Positions 59,046 through 64,000 of a stretch of 64,000 bases of DNA are shown here, in pieces (the first letter of the stretch is position 1; each line of letters begins with the position of its first letter). Origin of the DNA: Prosthecobacter debontii (lineage in GTDB: Bacteria; Verrucomicrobiota; Verrucomicrobiia; Verrucomicrobiales; Verrucomicrobiaceae); the NCBI RefSeq assembly GCF_900167535.1, contig NZ_FUYE01000006.1, positions 124,001-188,000 of the forward strand, given 5' to 3'. A program made the position numbers and the translations under genes. The notes below the pieces were generated by a model that was given only the letters and a program-made list of their open reading frames with translations, did not search any database and was not told where the DNA came from.

Positions 59046-61598
59046 ATGAGAATACCTACCTATCGCACTCTTCTAGCGACTCTATGCACAGCATCTTTAT
59101 GGGCTGCGGCTCTCCCTGGCGCGGCTCAGGGGACGGCTCCAGATATCCAGGTCACGGGCAATAATGTGGTGATCGCCAACGGGGATACCACTCCCAGTCC
59201 GGCTGATTATACGGATTTTGGAGATCGCTCTCTGTCAGCGGGGACTCACTACGGAATGTATAAGATCACCAACACTGGCGATGCGGATCTGGTGCTGTCA
59301 GGCATTTCCATTACGGGCACTCATGCCTCGGACTTTAGCTACAGCGGGACTTTCTACTCCTTTCCGGTGACCCTGGTGCCGAACGCCAGCGGCATGGTCT
59401 ACATTGAGTTTCAGCCGACCGCGATCGGCACACGGAATGCCACACTCACGATCAACAGCAATGATGCTGATGCAGGAGTTTACAGTTTTGATCTGAAGGG
59501 TGAGGGCATCGAACCGGAGATCAGTGTGACGGGTAATGGGGTGGATATCCCGCATAATAGCTACTACCCCAGTCTAACTAACCACACCCACTTCGGTTAT
59601 CCCGCGACCCCGGGGGGGAATGTGGTCAGGACCTACACCATCTCCAACAGTGGCGTGACGGATTTGAAGATCTTCCAAATTTCACTCAATAGCACCGTTG
59701 GAACGCCGATTCCTTTTACGATTGGCGGGATCAGTTTGCCGACGGTCATACCGCCATCTTCCAGCACGACTTTTACGATCACTTACGCGCCAATGAGCGT
59801 TGGGCAGAATGGCACTTTCTCCGGTGAGATCAGCATTTCTAACAATGACTTCGATGAGCAGTTTTTTAGATTTAGAATTCAGGGTTCTGCGGCGACGGAG
59901 ATCAATCTTCAGGGCAATGGAATCGATATCGCGGATGGGGATCTGACTCCATCTCCAGCGGATCACACGGATTTTGGGGTGGCGGTGAATGGATCGGAGC
60001 AGGTGGTGGCTGCCTTCACCATCCAGAGCGTGGGAAGTGCTCCGTTGAAAATCAATTCCATCGAGAAATCCTCAGGGAACCCCGGGGCTTTTGTCATTAG
60101 CGGGATCACGACGCCGTTGATCATTCCTGCCGGCGCCAGCCATACCTTTAATGTCACGTTTGTCCCCAATGGGATCGGTGTCCGCACGACGAACATCGTC
60201 CTCTGGAACGATGATATAAATGAGGCGACCTATGAGTTTGCCCTCCGTGGGGTCGGTATTGCGGCAGGGGGGCTGGATACGGCCTATCACCCGAATGCGA
60301 ACCGGGCGGTGCATACGACCGTGGAACAACCGGATGGGAAAGTCCTCGCTGGGGGCGCCTTCGTCACGGTGGGGGGGAGCAGTCAGGTGCGGGTGGTCCG
60401 CACGCTGGCAGATGGCACGGTGGATCCGACCTTCAATGCGGCCATCACTTGGCCTGGGGCTACAGATGTGGCGTCGGTTTATGTCTCTACGCTGGTGGTG
60501 CTGCCTGATGGGAAGATCCTGGTCGGGGGAAATTTTACCCGCACGGATAATGTGGTGCAAAACCGCCTAGCTCGTTTGAATAGCGATGGCTCCCGAGATA
60601 GCAGCTTCACGCCAGAGGCCAACGGCGGCATTGTGCATGCGCTCTGCCTGCAACCCGATGGCAAGATCCTGGTGGGCGGGCACTTTACCAACATCAGCGG
60701 CACGACCCGCACGCGCCTGGCCCGCCTGCATGCCAATGGCACATTGGACACGGGGTTTACCCCCACGGCGAATGGCATGGTGCACGGCATGGCTCTGCAG
60801 CCTGATGGTAAGGTGATCATCGTGGGGCGATTCAGCACGGTGAATGGCACGACGAGAAACCGCATCGCACGCTTGAACAGTAACGGCACTTTGGATACGG
60901 GCTTCAGCATTCCGGCCAATAACAACGTCTATGCCGTGGCTCTGCAGCCCGATGGTAAGATTGTGATCGGTGGGGCCTTCACCACGGTCAATGGCGTCAC
61001 CCGCACGCGTCTGGCCCGCCTGAATGCAAATGGCACGCTGGACACCGGTTTCACAGCGACCGCCAATGACCCTGTCTATGGCCTCACGCTGCAAGCTGAT
61101 GGGAAGATCCTGGTGAGCGGTGACTTCAATCAGCTCAACAGCACGGCCATCGGATACTGTGGCCGCCTCAACAGCGATGGAACTTTGGACAGCGGATTCA
61201 ATGCGGGCGCCAGCAGCGATGTGCTGGGCAGCCACCTGAAGGCTGATGGTCGGGTGATCATCGGGGGGGAATTCACCTCCGTGCAGTCCACCGCGCGTGG
61301 CCGGATCGCCATGCTGAATAACAATCTGGCGACGGAAAGCCTGACGGTCACGGATGCCCTGACACGGGTGGAATGGCTGCGCGGCGGCTCGTCTCCCGAG
61401 GCCTCTCGGGTCATCTTTGAGTTGTCGACAGATGGCGGTAGCACCTGGAGCAGCCTCGGGAACGGCACCCGTATCACGGACGGCTGGGAGCTCACAGGAC
61501 TGAGCCTGACGAGTGGCCAGATCCGTGCCCGCGCCTTCACACCTTCTGGCAAGCTCGGGTCTTCCGCAGGGCTGGTGGAAAGCATCGTGACTTTCTAA
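59046..61598 (+). CDS. Secreted protein with three ASH-like domains and seven delta-60 repeats
   Basis: 850 residues. Residues 1-28 are a signal peptide (LLATLCTASLWAAALPGAAQG). Three 'choice-of-anchor D'/ASH-like Ig domains follow (~32-150, ~155-285, ~287-400), each starting like IQVTGNNVVIANGD or INLQGNGIDIADGD. From ~415 to ~770 there are seven delta-60 (DUF5122) repeats with LQPDGKILVGGHFT and RLARLNANGTLDTGF signatures, expected to form a beta-propeller. A C-terminal Ig-like domain (TDALTRVEWLRGGSSPEASR) closes the protein. Typical of large exported proteins in Verrucomicrobiota; likely an adhesin or extracellular structure. An intrinsic terminator follows 47 bp later. Confidence 0.85.
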   Translation: MRIPTYRTLLATLCTASLWAAALPGAAQGTAPDIQVTGNNVVIANGDTTPSPADYTDFGDRSLSAGTHYGMYKITNTGDADLVLSGISITGTHASDFSYSGTFYSFPVTLVPNASGMVYIEFQPTAIGTRNATLTINSNDADAGVYSFDLKGEGIEPEISVTGNGVDIPHNSYYPSLTNHTHFGYPATPGGNVVRTYTISNSGVTDLKIFQISLNSTVGTPIPFTIGGISLPTVIPPSSSTTFTITYAPMSVGQNGTFSGEISISNNDFDEQFFRFRIQGSAATEINLQGNGIDIADGDLTPSPADHTDFGVAVNGSEQVVAAFTIQSVGSAPLKINSIEKSSGNPGAFVISGITTPLIIPAGASHTFNVTFVPNGIGVRTTNIVLWNDDINEATYEFALRGVGIAAGGLDTAYHPNANRAVHTTVEQPDGKVLAGGAFVTVGGSSQVRVVRTLADGTVDPTFNAAITWPGATDVASVYVSTLVVLPDGKILVGGNFTRTDNVVQNRLARLNSDGSRDSSFTPEANGGIVHALCLQPDGKILVGGHFTNISGTTRTRLARLHANGTLDTGFTPTANGMVHGMALQPDGKVIIVGRFSTVNGTTRNRIARLNSNGTLDTGFSIPANNNVYAVALQPDGKIVIGGAFTTVNGVTRTRLARLNANGTLDTGFTATANDPVYGLTLQADGKILVSGDFNQLNSTAIGYCGRLNSDGTLDSGFNAGASSDVLGSHLKADGRVIIGGEFTSVQSTARGRIAMLNNNLATESLTVTDALTRVEWLRGGSSPEASRVIFELSTDGGSTWSSLGNGTRITDGWELTGLSLTSGQIRARAFTPSGKLGSSAGLVESIVTF

Positions 61599-61645
61599 TC
61601 TCGACAGCCCGGATCGTCAGAGATCCTGAAAAAAGATCGATCTGG

Positions 61646-61681
61646 GAGCGGGCTCTGGGGAGGAGAGCCCGCTCTTTTTTT
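61646..61681 (+). terminator. Intrinsic terminator
   Basis: GAGCGGGCTCT (61646-61656) and AGAGCCCGCTC (61664-61674) form a perfect 11-bp stem with a 7-nt loop, followed by TTTTTTT (61675-61681). Ends the transcript of the ASH/delta-60 gene. Confidence 0.95.
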
Positions 61682-62030
61682 GAGGTGGTGGCTGGGGGGA
61701 AGGAATCGTTGGGTTGGCGATCTTTTGGGGAAACAGAGTGTGGGGCACCTCAGGGAATTTTTCAGTTATTGACATTCTTTTGGTTAATCACTGGTTTTGG
61801 GGTGGTCATTGGTCATTTGGATGTCTGGTCATAGGTGCGCTGTGGATGTGGTTAGGCGGGGTTTTGATGGGTGCTAAAGAGTTGGTTTTCAGGGCTTGGC
61901 ATGGGGGATGCTCATTCATGTGGTGATCACCTAGCTCGGGCTGGATGAGGTGGCGCTTGGCACCTCATTAACCCTGAGCCCGTTTGATCATTCCCCCCGA
62001 ACTCCCCCCCTTTGATTTTTCTTCCTCGCT
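61682..62030. other. Spacer with GGTCATT heptads and one GTTAGGC motif
   Basis: A short GGTCATT pair lies at 61803-61816 and GTTAGGC at 61851. A 70-codon Trp/Gly-rich frame (61714-61926) crosses the repeat and is not credible. Near 61769 TTGACATTCTTTTGGTTAAT resembles the sequence before terS (TTGACATCCTTATTGTTAAT), which may be coincidental. Confidence 0.4.
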
Positions 62031-62831
62031 ATGCGTGATTCGTTGTCCACGCCCGTGAATCGGGCCTCCTCTGCACGAGGCCGTGATGTTACGCTTTCCT
62101 TATTGCCGTCGTCGTTGCGGGTTCGTCGTGCAGCGCGGGTGGCTTGTGCGATGACGCTTTTGGTTAGTCTCGGGCTGGTTTTGACCGGTCAAGTGCAGGC
62201 GGCGACGGTGATCTACAGCAGTGATTTCAGCAGCACCTCAGGGGCCAATAGCGTGACGGGCTGGACCTACGTAGGGGAAGGCGGTGGAAACCTGAGCCGC
62301 AATGCGACTGCCTACGACAACTACGACCTCGGCGGCGGTGTCTTCGGCGGGGATGGGGTGAAGGGGGATGGATCTCTGCTGCTGAATACGGGCAATAACA
62401 CACCTCAGGATGAGCTGTGGACCTACACGCTGGTCTCGACGTTGAGTGAAGGAATGGTGCTGAATCTGGTGGGCGCAGCCTTCAATGGCAACAGCAGTCA
62501 CAACAGCACCTTCACCATCGCCCTGTATAATGTGACGGATGATCGGGTGCTGATCACCTCGGCCAACATGGGCGGCACGCGCCTGGGGCTGGTGGATGAG
62601 AACATCAACCCGTTCTATAACTTTAATCTGAGCTACACCACCACGGCTGCGGATGAGGGCGATGTGTTTCAGATCCGTGTGGCGGAGAATCTCCAGAATA
62701 CTGCCCGCGATATCTTTGTGGATTACGTCACGCTCACCTCCAGCCCTGCGGCCATCCCCGAGCCGAGCCGGGTGTTGCTGGCAGGGCTGGGACTCGGGGT
62801 GGTGATGCTGAGGAGGAGGAGGAGAGTTTAG
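62031..62831 (+). CDS. PEP-CTERM sorting-domain protein
   Basis: 266 residues. A signal peptide ends near residue 60 (VACAMTLLVSLGLVLTGQVQA). The middle is a beta-sandwich-like region with GWTYVGEGGGNLSRN, LLLNTGNNTPQDELWTYTL and ILQ-like alternation. The C-terminus is a complete PEP-CTERM signal: IPEPSRVLLAGLGLGVVMLR then RRRRV, i.e. PEP motif, TM helix, and Arg cluster. The protein is presumably sorted by an exosortase and linked to the exopolysaccharide surface. Not phage-related. Confidence 0.85.
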   Translation: MRDSLSTPVNRASSARGRDVTLSLLPSSLRVRRAARVACAMTLLVSLGLVLTGQVQAATVIYSSDFSSTSGANSVTGWTYVGEGGGNLSRNATAYDNYDLGGGVFGGDGVKGDGSLLLNTGNNTPQDELWTYTLVSTLSEGMVLNLVGAAFNGNSSHNSTFTIALYNVTDDRVLITSANMGGTRLGLVDENINPFYNFNLSYTTTAADEGDVFQIRVAENLQNTARDIFVDYVTLTSSPAAIPEPSRVLLAGLGLGVVMLRRRRRV

Positions 62832-62920
62832 AGGTCGGAATGCTGTTGGTGAGGAGTGCCTTTTTGCCGCAGAGGGGCGTAGAGACAGAGGGCGCGGAGG
62901 TTTGGAGTGATCTGGTTTTT

Positions 62921-63056
62921 TTTGACAGGATTTACAGGATGACAGGATTCACATGATTTTTTAAGGAGGTGGGGAAAATGCGCGGATTGTTTGTCCCTGA
63001 TCTCTGAAATCATCCATCTGTAAATCCTGTGAATCTTGTTAATCCTGTCGAAAAAA
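62921..63056. repeat. Inverted pair of the AATCCTGT repeat family
   Basis: GACAGGATTTACAGGATGAC begins at about 62924 and its inverse (AAATCCTGTGAATCTTGTTA) ends near 63050. The arms enclose about 60 bp and could form a long hairpin. A GCCTAAC follows at 63061. Confidence 0.75.
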
Positions 63057-63115
63057 GACAGCCTAACAAAAAATAACACTTGCGCCGGGGCGGGTTAATC
63101 AATCCCACCTTGAGC

Positions 63116-63436
63116 ATGCACAGTGAAACCTTTGATTTGCTACCGGGTGGTGGGGCACAGTGGAGTGCCGATTTGATCGGACCGAATGGACGGCTGACCC
63201 GTCTCTGCAAGGGGGCGAAGGAGCCTGATCAGCCGCCTCCACCGACGGCTCCTTTTCGTCAAGACATTGCTGCCGAAGGCGAGGCTGCGCGCCGCGCGAG
63301 TCGGAAGAAGGGCATTCAGAAGACCATTCTGACGCAGGATAACGATGCGACTGCTCCAGCTCAAACGTTGGGCCGGACGACTCAGCTCGGTGTGGTGAAT
63401 CCGCTGCTGACGCCGAAGAATGGCGGGGAAATGTGA
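63116..63436 (+). CDS. Small phage protein preceding the head-tail connector
   Basis: 106 residues from ATG 63116. Residues ~45-105 (FRQDIAAEGEAARRASRKKG, then IQKTILTQDNDATAPAQTLG) and a last VVNPLLTPKNGG resemble short proteins that lie before the connector in podovirus-like phages, with a R-x-x-G-x-x-K-T-I-L-T segment. Function unknown; probably virion assembly. Restores phage synteny after the cargo block. Confidence 0.6.
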   Translation: MHSETFDLLPGGGAQWSADLIGPNGRLTRLCKGAKEPDQPPPPTAPFRQDIAAEGEAARRASRKKGIQKTILTQDNDATAPAQTLGRTTQLGVVNPLLTPKNGGEM

Positions 63437-63828
63437 ATGGGTGATGGCAGTATTCAGTGAACGGTGCGGTGTTCCGCTTTCAATGAGCCGTGGCTGAGTG
63501 CTGAGATGGGGTGGAGTGACTTGGAGCGCGAAGCGTCCCGGAGTGCGGTGGCAAGCGATAGCGCGACACCGCTCGGATGGGGGAGTGGATGAGGGGATGA
63601 AGGAGCTTAGCTCACCACTAATGGGCACTCATGGACACTAATGATCTGAAGCTCTGAATGGAAACCATTAGTGACTATTAGTGGGTATGAGTGGTTTCCA
63701 TCGGGGGAGTTGGTTTCCCTAGCATGGCGCTAGGGCCTAGAGGGGAACCATTGCGGGCAGGAGTGCCCGCATCACTTGAAAACCGAACACTGATAACTGA
63801 ACAATTTTCAATGAAGCCTAACAAAAAG
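63437..63828. repeat. Spacer with module fragment and inverted CACTAATG repeats
   Basis: 63526-63590 holds a fragment of the CCGGAGTGCGGTGG module seen at 28888. At 63615-63642 and 63665-63694, CACTAATGGGCACTCATGGA and CATTAGTGACTATTAGTGGG are inverted copies, the central part of which forms a hairpin. GCCTAAC lies at 63816, just before the connector start. No gene seen. Confidence 0.6.
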
Positions 63829-64000
63829 ATGTCTAAAGAAGAGCGTGCGGAGCCTGAGAAGGCCTGTCCGGTGAAGCAGCAGCGGACGCGGGATCTGTGC
63901 GCGCGCTGGCAGAAGATGCAGACGGTGATGCAGCCGTGGAAGACGCAGTGGCAGGAGATTGCGGATCTGATGATGCCACGCAAGGCGGGGATCACCTCCA
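63829..64000 (+). CDS. Head-tail connector/portal protein (partial, 5' end)
   Basis: 57 residues are visible to the window edge. After a charged start, RTRDLCARWQKMQTVMQPW followed by KTQWQEIADLMMPRKAGI match the N-terminus of T7-like head-to-tail connecting proteins, which begin with a helix R-x-x-x-L..W.....W...W.EIAD...PR. This suggests a podovirus-type portal. The rest is outside the window. Confidence 0.7.
   Translation, partial: MSKEERAEPEKACPVKQQRTRDLCARWQKMQTVMQPWKTQWQEIADLMMPRKAGITS

Noticed and set aside
61714..61926. 70-codon frame resembling the terS upstream sequence
   Set aside because: Similarity is limited to about 20 bp and the frame crosses heptad repeats; probably chance.
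25264..63822. GCCTAAC and GTTAGGC as integron attC sites (they fit RYYYAAC and GTTRRRY)
   Set aside because: The two boxes do not occur as pairs 55-140 bp apart around an imperfect hairpin, many lie inside genes, and no IntI-like integrase is visible.

Overview
The window reads as a GC-rich bacterial chromosome, most likely Verrucomicrobiota. This is inferred from a PEP-CTERM-type sorting tail (62031-62831), a delta-60 repeat protein (59046-61598), and a TGTTC-N4-GAACA palindrome (24140-24153) that matches, from memory, the LexA box described for Verrucomicrobia. No rRNA, tRNA, CRISPR array or recognisable transposase was seen.

Region A (222-14455, all + strand) is a compact set of cytoplasmic or membrane-anchored lytic enzymes: a subtilisin-like protease, a caspase-like protease, a class 3 lipase, a small multi-pass membrane protein, a trypsin-nuclease fusion, a trypsin-TM-pseudotrypsin-nuclease fusion, a trypsin-TM protein and a secreted protein. 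It has the composition of a protease-driven cell-death or defence module and is the strongest candidate for an undescribed system. Before it lies the tail of an SGNH hydrolase. After it come a secreted beta-propeller-like protein (- strand) and a small DUF2188-like protein.

Region B (16292-23596, all - strand) is an operon-like array: a KAP-family P-loop NTPase, a ~960-residue protein with a HEFGH zinc-protease motif, two unknown small proteins, and a protein ending in a kinase-like domain of the 'polyvalent protein' type. It may be a second conflict system.

Region C (23784-64000) has a phage skeleton heavily diluted with cargo. Early genes are a small regulator next to the LexA-like box, a divergent HTH/AT-hook switch with repeated ATTCAG operators, a DUF1064-like nuclease fold with altered active site, a DUF669-like protein, a DUF1376-like replication protein and a DnaB-type helicase. 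Packaging genes are the terminase small (48976) and large (50061) subunits, and the start of a head-tail connector/portal lies at the right edge. Between these sit two more polyvalent-type kinase-like proteins, a ClpP-like protease, four paralogues that look like clan CD (C80-like) peptidases, a DUF2272/GH19-like endolysin, a lipoprotein, a TetR/SDR pair, a HipA-like kinase with DUF3037, a Fic protein, an SseB-like protein, a coiled-coil protein, and two exported proteins.

Spacers in region C are packed with repeats: heptanucleotide tandem arrays, MITE-like inverted-repeat elements, an 'AATCCTGTSAATC' repeat family, an 84-bp direct repeat, and a degenerate copy of the terminase small-subunit start. 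A heptamer, GCCTAAC/GTTAGGC, occurs about 27 times in genes and spacers on both strands. Family assignments are from motif reading only; no searches were run.
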